A program made the translations under genes and the position numbers. DNA of 64,000 nt, from contig URXK01000003.1 in the NCBI GenBank assembly GCA_900551755.1, positions 76,206 to 140,205 on the forward strand, written 5' to 3'. Within the stretch, counting starts at the first letter, position 1. Each line of letters begins with the position of its first letter. The DNA comes from an uncultured Eubacterium sp. (GTDB lineage: Bacteria > Bacillota > Clostridia > Lachnospirales > CAG-274). The notes below the pieces were generated by a model. That model was not told where the DNA came from. It was given only the letters and a program-made list of their open reading frames with translations, and did no database searches. Below are positions 56,262 through 64,000 of the stretch, piece after piece.

Positions 56262-56603
56262 TTATTTTAATGCAAAATATAATACTATTCTTTGTATTAT
56301 AAATGCAACAATTGATGCTATAATAAATAATCCTACACCAGTAATTAAATTTACTGAAAGTGAAGATAAATTATAATTATTACGCAAATAAATAAAAGCT
56401 TTATACATACAATAATAATATAATAACGGAACTATAAATACAGAAAAGCAAACATTTGTTACATATATTTTTTTATGCAATTTTTTATTATCTTTTAAAT
56501 CAATAATTTCGCCACAATAATTACACCTAAAACTATAAGAAATGATAGGAACTATTATTGGTAATTTATTTTTCTTTTTGCATTTATTGCAAGAAATCTG
56601 CAT
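56262..56603 (-). CDS. zinc-ribbon membrane protein
   Basis: The 113-residue product opens with a CxxC...CxxC zinc ribbon (CNKC at residues 5-8, CNYC near 28-31) followed by two membrane helices (about 50-70 and 85-108). No function known. It directly follows an RHS-core fragment and could be the immunity partner of a lost toxin tip. Confidence 0.65.
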   Translation of the reverse strand: MQISCNKCKKKNKLPIIVPIISYSFRCNYCGEIIDLKDNKKLHKKIYVTNVCFSVFIVPLLYYYCMYKAFIYLRNNYNLSSLSVNLITGVGLFIIASIVAFIIQRIVLYFALK

Positions 56604-56790
56604 TTTGTATTCACTCTCCCCATAATTGTTGTACTTAAAACATTACCAACCTTGTCATAAGTGTAAGTTGTTGAAATTCCCTTTAACTTAGACTCTGTTA
56701 AACTGTCAAAGGTATCATAAATATATGTTGTCTGTCCATAGCTTGTACCACTAAAATGTGTTTGTATTGTCTTGATAACTATACCATTAT
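56604..56790 (-). pseudogene. RHS/YD-repeat fragment 1
   Basis: On the minus strand this stretch reads as RHS core repeats (GTSYGQTTYIYDTFDS, then TYTYDKVGNVLST) but has no start, and an in-frame TAA lies just before the fragment. The same TAA and border sequence occur in fragment 2 near 60290. It is a displaced piece of an RHS gene, separating cassettes. Confidence 0.75.
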
Positions 56791-56811
56791 CTTATACTTT
56801 ATATCCACCTA

Positions 56812-56845
56812 ACAAGACAACAGAACCGTCCCTTTGTCTTAATTT
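56812..56845. repeat. REP-like palindromic repeat copy A
   Basis: The sequence AAGACAACAGAACCGTCCCT with trailing TTGTCTT is one of four similar copies in the RHS locus (others near 59908, 60094 and 60310). It lies at the border of RHS fragment 1. Confidence 0.6.
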
Positions 56846-56851
56846 TAATTA

Positions 56852-57307
56852 TCACGCTTGCATCTCTTTTTCGATAAATTTATACAATCTATTTAATATC
56901 CTTTTCCTCATATAAAATAGTGAAGATATTATCAATAAAGCAATTAACATAATTAATGCGAATAATGTTGATTCTCTTAACCCCTCAGTAACCCATACAT
57001 AGACAAACATAATACTAAAGAAAGCAACTATCCCAACAGAAAAATAATCAAGTAAGTTTTTATTTTCAGTATACTTATATAGAAAAACATTATTTTGTTT
57101 ATAAATGATTCCTTTTATTCCATATGCATCTACTTTAGAATATCCTGGTGTATATAATATTTCTAAATTTATACTATCTTTATTAAGCTTAACATTAAAT
57201 GTAAAATCTTTATATTTATGCTTATAAGATTCTATTATAACACATATATCTTCAATGTTTTTATATTGATTATAAACTATTGCTATTTTTTCTTTTCCTG
57301 CTAACAT
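56852..57307 (-). CDS. two-helix membrane protein of the RHS locus
   Basis: The product (about 151 residues from ATG 57307) has a soluble N-terminal part (about 1-85) and two membrane helices near the C-terminus (DYFSVGIVAFFSIMFVYVWV and STLFALIMLIALLIISSLFY). An upstream in-frame ATG at 57325 lacks a ribosome site. No family recognised; its place after an RHS cassette suggests immunity. Confidence 0.65.
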   Translation of the reverse strand: MLAGKEKIAIVYNQYKNIEDICVIIESYKHKYKDFTFNVKLNKDSINLEILYTPGYSKVDAYGIKGIIYKQNNVFLYKYTENKNLLDYFSVGIVAFFSIMFVYVWVTEGLRESTLFALIMLIALLIISSLFYMRKRILNRLYKFIEKEMQA

Positions 57308-57468
57308 AAATAATTTACCCCACATAATTTTCAATTAATTTATTAATAGTATCAACTCATATAAATCCAGTTACAAACTTTAAAGCTACCAAAGGAATAA
57401 AGTTTCAATTACATTGTTTTTATGAATTTCAAATTTATTTAAATATAATAATTCTAACCATATTAAAT

Positions 57469-57951
57469 CTAATTTGTAATTATAACCTTTGGTGAAAGCG
57501 GATTATTTCTAACTTCGACTTTATCAATTATATAAATATACAAAATATTATTTTTATATTTTTTTGCATAAACATCAACATATTTAATTTTTGACCCAAT
57601 AGATTTTAATGGTTTATATATTTTTATTTTATTTAATTCACAACCAAAAGTAATTAAAATATTATTCTTGTTAAAATCAATATTTGATAAATCCAGATTT
57701 GATAAATCACTACCCAAATTATTTTGTTTTAAATCTTTCTGAGATGAAATAAAACACCAATCTGGTACATAATCCTTTAATTCAATTTCAGAATTAAATT
57801 TGTTTAAATAATTAAACCGCTCATTTTTATATGTCAAAAAGTCATACATTTGTTTATCAACACAATAAAACTTCAAATAATTTATTGATACTAATTGGTA
57901 ACATATATAAATAAATACTATTATTATAAATAATCTTTTATATTTTAACAC
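57469..57951 (-). CDS. membrane-anchored protein of the RHS locus
   Basis: The product (about 160 residues) has one N-terminal membrane helix (LFIIIVFIYICYQLV) and an outer domain ending KVEVRNNPLSPKVIITN. It probably starts at GTG 57951, spaced 8 nt from GAGG; an in-frame GTG at 57960 overlaps that site. No family recognised. Confidence 0.6.
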   Translation of the reverse strand: MLKYKRLFIIIVFIYICYQLVSINYLKFYCVDKQMYDFLTYKNERFNYLNKFNSEIELKDYVPDWCFISSQKDLKQNNLGSDLSNLDLSNIDFNKNNILITFGCELNKIKIYKPLKSIGSKIKYVDVYAKKYKNNILYIYIIDKVEVRNNPLSPKVIITN

Positions 57952-58115
57952 TGCAAACACCTCTTTTAAGCTGTTGGTTCAGTAAACTCATTAAGAAAAT
58001 TTTTTCGATACTTAGTATATAATTTATGTCTATAGCTTGAATTGATTTTATTTTTCTATATCTTCTCATTCCATAGATTTAAAAATAAGTTTTTAAAAAA
58101 TTTTTATTATTCAAT

Positions 58116-58871
58116 CTACTTTATTTTTTCAATAAGAACATCATCTACTGTAAGTAACTGTACGCTTTCAAGTATTTTATCTGTATTATCAAAAGTCAAT
58201 TTTATTTTGGAATTGTTTTCTAAATAATATTCCATAACAAAATTTTCATTATTTATTGGTTTATGAACACTTGCTAATTTATAAGGAATAATTGAAGTAA
58301 CCTCATCTAAGGTCATTCCTAAATTTATATTATCCTGAAAGAACTTTTTATTTAAATTAAATTTGTTAATTTGTATATTATCACCGTCATTTTTCCAAAC
58401 ATAATTAAAGTAATACAAAAGACCTTCGGCACGATTCTGTGAATCATTAAGCAAGAAATATGCCTGCCTATTTTGAATTAACACAAATTCACTCATTGGA
58501 AAATCAGTAAGGTGACTCATACGGGTTTCCTTAACTAGCTTATATTCAGGATTACTATACACCTTAAATTTAAGGTTATTAAAAAAATTAGGTGTATCAT
58601 TTTCATTTTCTGGTAAATCATCAGGTTTCATTAAAGCATAAGTTACATCAGCATAATTAATATAAACACATTCATCACCAATGGTAACACTTCCTCCAAT
58701 GGCATTTATTAAGGCATTTATAGAAATATAAGATTTTCCTTCATATTCAATAATTGCGTTATTGACTTCATTACCATCAACATAAACCTTTGTACCACTT
58801 GCAAAGCAATTCATTTGATAACAAAATATAACTGTAATAATTAAAATAAAACTATACAAAACTTTTCTCAT
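58116..58871 (-). CDS. secreted stalk-like protein 1 of the RHS locus
   Basis: The 251-residue product has a signal peptide (about 1-25) and a copper-amine-oxidase-N-like domain (IIEYEGKSYISINALINAIG, about 40-60), then an unassigned C-terminal domain (about 95-251). ATG 58871 follows GGGGTG. It is 15 bp after a related secreted protein. It may protect the cell surface from an RHS toxin; this is inference. Confidence 0.7.
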   Translation of the reverse strand: MRKVLYSFILIITVIFCYQMNCFASGTKVYVDGNEVNNAIIEYEGKSYISINALINAIGGSVTIGDECVYINYADVTYALMKPDDLPENENDTPNFFNNLKFKVYSNPEYKLVKETRMSHLTDFPMSEFVLIQNRQAYFLLNDSQNRAEGLLYYFNYVWKNDGDNIQINKFNLNKKFFQDNINLGMTLDEVTSIIPYKLASVHKPINNENFVMEYYLENNSKIKLTFDNTDKILESVQLLTVDDVLIEKIK

Positions 58872-58886
58872 AATATTCACCCCTAC

Positions 58887-59675
58887 CTACAACTTAATTA
58901 CATTTATATCTACTATTTTCATATCGCTATCTTCCGTATAGGGGCTAAATGTAATTTCAACATATCCGTTTTCAATCTTATATTTAATTTTACAACCCTT
59001 GTCCTCTGTTAGTTCAAAATAATCAGCTTTACCTAATATTCCTACTGTCTTTGCGTATGTCATATCCTTATGTATTATTGATTTTACAAATTCTTCAGTG
59101 TAGTAATATTTATATACATATAAGGTTTTATTCTCAAAATCTAATTTATATTCACAACCTGCATTTTTAAGAATATGTTCAAAATCAAGATAGTTTAAAT
59201 AAGTATTGCCATTCATTGTGTAAACACCTATAGATGTTAAATCCTTTTCAGCAACATATTCATTTGTTTTCTTATTCAATACTTTACAATATCTCACACT
59301 AAATGCTCTTGGCATTGTATTAATCTTACAGCCTTCAACAGTATTAATAATTTTATATTCAACACCATTCATAGTAAAATCAATAGTTTTATCTTCACTA
59401 TTCCATTCTATAGTCCCACCATACTGTTCTATAAAATTTCTTAATGAAACATAAAAATTAGTTTCACTACCAGCCAAGACATTACTATTTGTATACATTT
59501 TGTTATTTATGTTTAAATTCCATATATTTTCAGGGTCTTCAAAGGATAAGTATATTTCATTTATACCATCATACAATATAGGTTCATAATCTTCATCGTA
59601 TTCATCAGCACACCAAACATTACTACAATTAAATATTGCAAATATTATCATTAAAATAGAAAAAATCCTTTTCAT
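58887..59675 (-). CDS. secreted stalk-like protein 2 of the RHS locus
   Basis: The 262-residue product has a signal peptide (about 1-22, ending NVWCA) and copper-amine-oxidase-N-like segments (NFYVSLRNFIEQYGGTIEWN, and TYLNYLDFEHILKNAGCEY). It follows a truncated toxin tip by 6 bp with AAGGAG before the ATG. The close link to the tip makes it the natural immunity candidate for that tip. Confidence 0.7.
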   Translation of the reverse strand: MKRIFSILMIIFAIFNCSNVWCADEYDEDYEPILYDGINEIYLSFEDPENIWNLNINNKMYTNSNVLAGSETNFYVSLRNFIEQYGGTIEWNSEDKTIDFTMNGVEYKIINTVEGCKINTMPRAFSVRYCKVLNKKTNEYVAEKDLTSIGVYTMNGNTYLNYLDFEHILKNAGCEYKLDFENKTLYVYKYYYTEEFVKSIIHKDMTYAKTVGILGKADYFELTEDKGCKIKYKIENGYVEITFSPYTEDSDMKIVDINVIKL

Positions 59676-59681
59676 AAATTA

Positions 59682-59936
59682 TTACTCCTTACAAGTTGTA
59701 TATGAATATTTATATGTCATTGTTGTATCTTGATATTGACCAAAAACTTCTTCTGGTGTCATATACTTAGTAACACCACCATTAGGATCATTTAAAATCA
59801 AAATACTACCATTTTTTCCGTTAGTTCCCATATCAATATAACCTACAATTCCCATAAAATGGCCTTCATATCCTTCATTTTCAGGTAAATTATTAGTGTA
59901 CAAAACAGGACAAGACAGGGGACGGTTCTCCGTCTA
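59682..59936 (-). pseudogene. truncated RHS tip, C39-peptidase-like end
   Basis: The frame is open from a stop at 59936 to 59682 without a good start, and encodes a C-terminal piece with GHFMGIVGYIDMGT and ILILNDPNGG, which match the His and Asp regions of a C39-like papain-fold peptidase. The first dozen codons come from a palindromic repeat (copy B), so the core of the parent RHS gene was lost at this repeat. Confidence 0.65.
59908..59934. repeat. REP-like palindromic repeat copy B
   Basis: It reads GACAAGACAGGGGACGGTTC on the plus strand and ends CTCCGTC. Orientation is opposite to copies A and C. It forms the broken 5' border of the C39-like tip. Confidence 0.6.
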
Positions 59937-60065
59937 AATATTATTTATCTAATTCTTTAATTTTAGTATGTAATAATAAAGCATACAAACCAACAGTAAG
60001 TTTATATTTAATCACATCTATTTATATTATTTTATTAAACATATTTTTTAATAAAAAATAATACT

Positions 60066-60300
60066 TTAAACAAAAACAAAGCCATTTAAGCATACAAGAC
60101 AGAGAACCGTCCCTTGTCTTGTTTGTACTCTGTTAAATGTATCATAAGTATATGTTGTGGTTCTAGCACTTGATGCTGATGTTTTAACACTTTCACTTGT
60201 TACATTGCCTGACTTGTCATAAGTATATGATGTCTGTCCGTAGCTTGTACCACTAAAAGGTGTTTGTATTGTCTTGATAGTTGTACCATTGTCTTATACT
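60066..60300 (-). pseudogene. RHS/YD-repeat fragment 2
   Basis: On the minus strand this reads RHS repeats GTSYGQTSYTYDKSGN and TTTYTYDTFNRV, then runs through palindromic repeat copy C and stops at 60066. About 95 bp at its upstream border match the border of fragment 1, with the same in-frame TAA. There is no start codon. Confidence 0.75.
60094..60127. repeat. REP-like palindromic repeat copy C
   Basis: Inverted arms ACAAGACA and TGTCTTGT enclose the core GAGAACCGTCCC. It marks the 3' end of RHS fragment 2. A fourth, more degenerate copy (D) lies at about 60310-60342. Confidence 0.6.
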
Positions 60301-60348
60301 TTATGTCCACCTAACAAAACAACAGAATTGCCCCTGTCTTTTTTCATA

Positions 60349-60828
60349 TCACAATAGATTAATAACATTTTGTTCTTCTACATCAAATTCATTTAGATGA
60401 TTGATAATAATCAGCTTATTATCATCAATCATTTGTTGCGAGTAAGGAATCATATACTCTTCAAATTGACAATCTACAACATAATACTTAATTACATTTG
60501 TTTTTAAATCCAAAACAACTAATACCTCTAATGAATTATTGTTAAGCCCATAAATATACCCCTTAAAAAAAACTTTATCTTCCTGTTCAATGTAATTTGT
60601 TACACTGTTTATAACAGAACAATGGTATGCCATATTATATAAGTCCAAACCTCCACAATTATTTGAATATTCTTGATATTCTCCATTTCCAAAAACATTC
60701 TTAGTATCAAACCAAGTTTCATACTCTAATTTATATTTTGTAGTAAATTTACTAACAATGATACTTACTAAGGATAGTAATACTAATATTAATAGAATTA
60801 ATATTAGTATTTTAAATATTTTTTTCAT
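60349..60828 (-). CDS. single-helix membrane protein, paralogue of the 55007 gene
   Basis: The 159-residue product is a near-duplicate of the 55007-55498 product, with the same membrane helix, the block KLEYETWFDTKNVFGNGEYQ, and the FKGYIYGLNNNSLEVL segment. Differences concentrate in the central 60 residues. It directly precedes RHS fragment 2. Such duplication of a small membrane protein next to RHS pieces is typical for immunity genes, but no family is known to me. Confidence 0.75.
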   Translation of the reverse strand: MKKIFKILILILLILVLLSLVSIIVSKFTTKYKLEYETWFDTKNVFGNGEYQEYSNNCGGLDLYNMAYHCSVINSVTNYIEQEDKVFFKGYIYGLNNNSLEVLVVLDLKTNVIKYYVVDCQFEEYMIPYSQQMIDDNKLIIINHLNEFDVEEQNVINLL

Positions 60829-61021
60829 ATATTATAACCTCTTTTTTTTATAAAGCTATTTAACTTATTAATTCTATCTAAATTTATCATAATATTGTAT
60901 TGTAACACCAACAGGCTTTATAATATCTAAATTTTAAATCAACACCGCTTCATCTTTTTCAATGCATTCTTTACAAATATTTTTAATATCTAAATACTAT
61001 CATATTTTTAAATTATATCAC

Positions 61022-62029
61022 CTAATACTGAAACATTATCATATTATCATATTTTCTAACAACAAGTATTTTATAAGTATCATCTAATTTTGAAACATTA
61101 TCATATTCCTTGTTATAAACAATATATGCGTCTAAATCTTCATTATATTTAACTTTTAATTCGTCATCAGTATATGTATAATATGCTGCTTGTAATAAAT
61201 CTTTATATGCTTTTTCATCACCATAACTATACATTTGTCTATAATTATTATCTATGTATACTTTGTATGAATCTTCTACAGCTTCTGTACAGTTATATTG
61301 ATTAAAATAAAAATCAGCACATAAATAAAAATTTAAATTTTTTTCGTATATGTATCTATCATATTCTTGACTATACCAACTTTTTCCAAATTTTTCAGCT
61401 GGAAATGTATTTAAAAACATTTCCTTTTCTTTATTAAAATCATAACTTTTTACATTGATACTAGAATTTTTATCATCAGCATTAATTAAATATCCCATTC
61501 TAGGCAACAATTTTCTTAAATCGCAAAGGCTAACATAATTTGTATTGTCGATAAATTTAGTAAACATAGAACTTGACATTCCACCCATTGTTAATGGAAT
61601 TTCCTTACCGTCCATTATCATATATAAATCAATAGGAAAACTGTAAATATATATTTCTGGAATATTATCTATCCAACCTATACAATCAGCTAATTTAAGA
61701 ACATATTTTTCGTTAAAAATTTCAAATGTAGCTAGTTCCCTTGTTTCACGATTTGGTTTCCATTCAATATTACCACCCAAAGCAGTTATTACCTGTCTTA
61801 AAGAAACATAATCACCTACATAAGGAGAATATCTGCGTACAAGTATATTGTCACTTACTGTATTACCATTCAAATTTAAGCTATAGTTAAGAATACTTAA
61901 TTCATTTTCTACTTCTTTGACTGTTGGATAATAAAATTCTACAGGCATTTTAACATCTTTAGCAAAACTTAAAGATACATTACTAAAAGCAAAACATATT
62001 AACATAATAAAACACATTATTTTTTTCAT
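61022..62029 (-). CDS. secreted stalk-like protein 3 of the RHS locus
   Basis: The 335-residue product has a signal peptide (about 1-24) and copper-amine-oxidase-N-like segments (DYVSLRQVITALGGNIEW and NYVSLCDLRKLLPRMGYL), then an unassigned C-terminal region rich in Tyr, Asn and Asp. I use ATG 62029, spaced 9 nt from AAAGGG; an in-frame TTG at 62038 abuts that site. It is a third such protein in the locus. Confidence 0.7.
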   Translation of the reverse strand: MKKIMCFIMLICFAFSNVSLSFAKDVKMPVEFYYPTVKEVENELSILNYSLNLNGNTVSDNILVRRYSPYVGDYVSLRQVITALGGNIEWKPNRETRELATFEIFNEKYVLKLADCIGWIDNIPEIYIYSFPIDLYMIMDGKEIPLTMGGMSSSMFTKFIDNTNYVSLCDLRKLLPRMGYLINADDKNSSINVKSYDFNKEKEMFLNTFPAEKFGKSWYSQEYDRYIYEKNLNFYLCADFYFNQYNCTEAVEDSYKVYIDNNYRQMYSYGDEKAYKDLLQAAYYTYTDDELKVKYNEDLDAYIVYNKEYDNVSKLDDTYKILVVRKYDNMIMFQY

Positions 62030-62074
62030 TTTATTCAACCCTTTCTAATATGTAATAATTTGTTTAACATTCTT

Positions 62075-62377
62075 TTATTTCTTATTTTCAAAATGCTTTT
62101 TAATTAATATATATAACTCATAAATCAAACAGCCCATTATAAGCAATTGAAACAAATCATATAAATTATCTTTAATTAATACCAATTTATAATACTTAAT
62201 AGTCAAATCACTATTAGAACTATTTATTGTATAATGGTACAAGTATTTATTTATTATAATATATACTGCAATTAAAAGATTAGTACTTATCAAATAAATT
62301 TTATTAGTTGCATTTGCTTTGAATACTAAAAATATATTATATACGGAAAAAATCAAAACCAGCGTATTTATGCTCAT
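62075..62377 (-). CDS. small membrane protein
   Basis: The 100-residue product has about three membrane helices (INTLVLIFSVYNIFLVF; IYLISTNLLIAVYIII; a C-terminal LFQLLIMGCLIYELYILI). A GGAGGG site precedes the ATG. Unknown family; it lies between RHS cassettes. Confidence 0.6.
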   Translation of the reverse strand: MSINTLVLIFSVYNIFLVFKANATNKIYLISTNLLIAVYIIINKYLYHYTINSSNSDLTIKYYKLVLIKDNLYDLFQLLIMGCLIYELYILIKKHFENKK

Positions 62378-62390
62378 AACAGCAACCCTC

Positions 62391-62585
62391 CTACTTATTT
62401 TTTATTTTTAAATATAAAAATATTAAATAACATAACATTGCCACACTTTGTGCATAGTATGAGTATGCATTTGGCCAAAATAACGCATATATTATACTGG
62501 CAATTAGACCAGCAGTAACAAATATATACTTTTTATCTCTTTTTAATATGTATAAAATTATTCCAATAACAACGAAGAAAATCAT
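62391..62585 (-). CDS. small membrane protein
   Basis: The 64-residue product has two or three membrane helices (MIFFVVIGIILYIL; YIFVTAGLIASIIYALFW; SVAMLCYLIFLYL). I use ATG 62585, after AGGAGG; an upstream ATG at 62606 lacks that spacing. It is 13 bp upstream of another small membrane protein gene and probably forms a pair with it. Confidence 0.6.
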   Translation of the reverse strand: MIFFVVIGIILYILKRDKKYIFVTAGLIASIIYALFWPNAYSYYAQSVAMLCYLIFLYLKIKNK

Positions 62586-62770
62586 ATTAGCCTCCTTTTG
62601 TTGCATTTATTACTTTTTCAATCTTTCACCTTTTGTTCATATATTAATAATAACACACCATTAATATAATAGCAACAATTAGACTATTTAATTTTTCACA
62701 AAATATTTAACTATTATTTATACTAATTTATCAACTACAAAACCATACAATTTGAAAACAAAACACAAAA

Positions 62771-62811
62771 AAGACGAAACAACATAGAATAGACCTATGT
62801 TATTTCGTCTT
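62771..62811 (-). terminator. terminator after the RHS immunity gene
   Basis: A 17-bp stem with one mismatch (62771-62787 with 62795-62811) and a 7-nt loop is followed on the minus strand by TTTTTTGTG. It ends the RHS-immunity transcript that comes from the right edge. Confidence 0.8.
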
Positions 62812-62872
62812 GAAATATATTTTTAGTGGCATAACACACTTTTTCTATGCAATTAAATCTTCTTTATCTAAA

Positions 62873-63151
62873 TCAATCAAACCTTCCCATTGCATACATA
62901 ACACATACAAAAACTATAGCAACTATACAAACATAAGATATAATACAAGATTTAATAAAGTAGACCATTTTTTCCTTAATAGGAGCTTTGCCAATAAAAC
63001 TAAATATTGCTGATATAACAATAATTGGTATAGTATCTAAAAGAAAAGAAGATTGCAACTTTTTAAATAACTCTGCATAGAAATTACTATTCGCTAACAC
63101 AAAATATGCCACACAGTTCACAAACACACACAATAAAAACTTTTTTCTCAT
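62873..63151 (-). CDS. putative RHS toxin immunity membrane protein
   Basis: The 92-residue product has three predicted membrane helices (LLCVFVNCVAYFVLA; IPIIVISAIFSFIG; CIISYVCIVAIVFVCVMYA). Its start lies after AGGTAATAAT, inside the last codons before the RHS stop region (gap of 5 bp). Position directly behind the tip and ahead of a terminator makes it the cognate immunity candidate. No sequence family recognised. Confidence 0.65.
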   Translation of the reverse strand: MRKKFLLCVFVNCVAYFVLANSNFYAELFKKLQSSFLLDTIPIIVISAIFSFIGKAPIKEKMVYFIKSCIISYVCIVAIVFVCVMYAMGRFD

Positions 63152-63155
63152 ATTA

Positions 63156-64000
63156 TTACCTACTTTCACTCATTTTAAAATATTCATTTTTATTCATAAT
63201 ATGTGGTTGTTGCTTAGAATCATTTGGTACATAAACTCTAATAAACTTAGTTTCAGTAGTTCTTCCATCTTTTGTTTTTTGCACATTTGTAAATATTTGA
63301 TCATTGTTTAATCCATATCTAACTGCTACTTCATCTAAAGATGTTATAATTGCACCATCAGCCATTGCTTTCATCCATAACTGATCATAACTTAAAGTTG
63401 AATTATTATTTGCATATTCTCTACCCATTAAATTATTATTTAAATCCATTAAAGATGAAAACTCCACACTATAAACTTCACCAGCTCCCATTTTTTCCTT
63501 ATTCCATGTTACATATTCATGTTTACTAGCAATAACTTCAGCCGAGTAATATCCTATTTCTCTTGTCATTTTTGCATTCCAAGAAAAATGTCTTAAAGCA
63601 TCAGCTTTATTATCCCATGTTATCAAATCACCATTTTTACTATAATAATTATTGGCCTTAGCATATTCTACAGCTTTATCTCTTGCCCAATTAGATATTT
63701 CATACCCCCCTTTATACACTCCATAAGCTCCATTAAGAATCACTACATCAGATATTGCCTCCACAGCATTTTGAGTTCTCTTATTTCCATAATAAGCATA
63801 ACCACTAGCATCCCAAAACATCACAGGATTTCCACCACAATAAGCATACCAATTACTTCCGTCCTTTATTGGGTCTTCTGTTGTAAATCTACCTATACTA
63901 GGATTATAATATCTTGCTCTTAAGTATATACTTTCTGTTTCATTATCCCAGTATTCGCCACAGTATCTAAATGGGTTAGTATCGTTTTTATCCCTATTTA
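63156..64000 (-). CDS. RHS repeat-associated protein with C-terminal toxin-like tip (partial)
   Basis: The frame is open from the right edge and encodes the RHS core end (RYCGEYWDNETESIYLRARY, then GRFTTEDPIKDGSNWYAYCG and NPVMFWDASGYAYYG, about the first 70 residues seen) and a variable tip of about 200 residues. The tip has the motifs NKADALRHFSWNAKMTREIG, ASKHEYV and MDLNNNLMGREYA, which resemble tip domains with an ADAxRH-x-WN and MDxxNNxxGR pattern (I believe DUF6973). Its biochemical activity is not known to me. The N-terminal part of the gene lies beyond the window. Confidence 0.85.
   Translation of the reverse strand, partial: NRDKNDTNPFRYCGEYWDNETESIYLRARYYNPSIGRFTTEDPIKDGSNWYAYCGGNPVMFWDASGYAYYGNKRTQNAVEAISDVVILNGAYGVYKGGYEISNWARDKAVEYAKANNYYSKNGDLITWDNKADALRHFSWNAKMTREIGYYSAEVIASKHEYVTWNKEKMGAGEVYSVEFSSLMDLNNNLMGREYANNNSTLSYDQLWMKAMADGAIITSLDEVAVRYGLNNDQIFTNVQKTKDGRTTETKFIRVYVPNDSKQQPHIMNKNEYFKMSESR

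Noticed and set aside
57961..58115. Gap between the 57469 and 58116 genes checked for small genes or RNA.
   Set aside because: It is plain AT-rich sequence with no ribosome site, frame or hairpin worth reporting.
62607..62770. Gap upstream of the 62585 gene checked for a promoter or RNA gene.
   Set aside because: Only AT-rich sequence was seen; no convincing -35/-10 pair could be assigned.

Overview
The window is AT-rich DNA (about 30% G+C by eye) from a low-G+C Gram-positive anaerobe, most likely a gut-type Clostridia of the Lachnospiraceae/Anaerotignum-like lineages. The evidence is gene order and content: a dgt-dnaG-rpoD-trmK-nif3 block, a yqfC-yqfD-phoH-ybeY-cdd-udg-era-yqzL-recO block (yqfC/yqfD mark a spore-forming lineage), and an mreBCD-PBP2-minDE-rodA-mgsA block. 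No rRNA, tRNA or CRISPR array was seen. Assignment below class level is a guess.

Region 1 (1-11000) is housekeeping: rpoZ (cut by the window edge), gmk and yicC on the minus strand; rqcH on the plus strand behind a strong promoter; then a TGS-uridine kinase-like gene, nif3, trmK, rpoD, dnaG and dgt on the minus strand. Region 2 (11000-15800) is a cell-wall group: two adjacent L,D-transpeptidase paralogues, one of which has lost every catalytic residue, and a secreted CAP-domain protein with Thr-rich repeats. Region 3 (15900-28400) holds prfC, an orphan histidine kinase, the yqf/era/recO block, and a riboflavin operon (ribD-ribE-ribBA-ribH) under an FMN riboswitch.

Region 4 (28500-35000) has a lone phage-like DnaC/DnaD pair, mntP and a DUF815 ATPase behind a long, G+C-rich, hairpin-filled leader, then a methionine-gamma-lyase-like gene and miaA. 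Region 5 (35100-43100) is the elongation and division cluster, with minD and minE but no minC, ending in an mgsA homologue with altered active-site residues. Region 6 (43150-54900) is an accessory redox/esterase cluster: a DUF4405 membrane protein, two exported flavodoxins (a lipoprotein and one fused to a copper-amine-oxidase-N 'stalk' domain), an Fe-S/FMN reductase, an iron alcohol dehydrogenase, a flavin reductase, two aldo/keto reductases, an exported stalk-cupin, a LysR regulator and, divergently, two exported esterases. A 17-bp motif is shared by the cupin and esterase promoters, suggesting one LysR regulon; this is the best candidate here for an undescribed system.

Region 7 (55000-64000) is a variable RHS polymorphic-toxin locus on the minus strand. 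The 3' end of an RHS gene with a toxin-like tip enters from the right edge. It is followed by small membrane or secreted proteins (putative immunity genes), two RHS-core fragments with the same broken border, a truncated C39-peptidase-like tip, one duplicated membrane protein, and short palindromic repeats.
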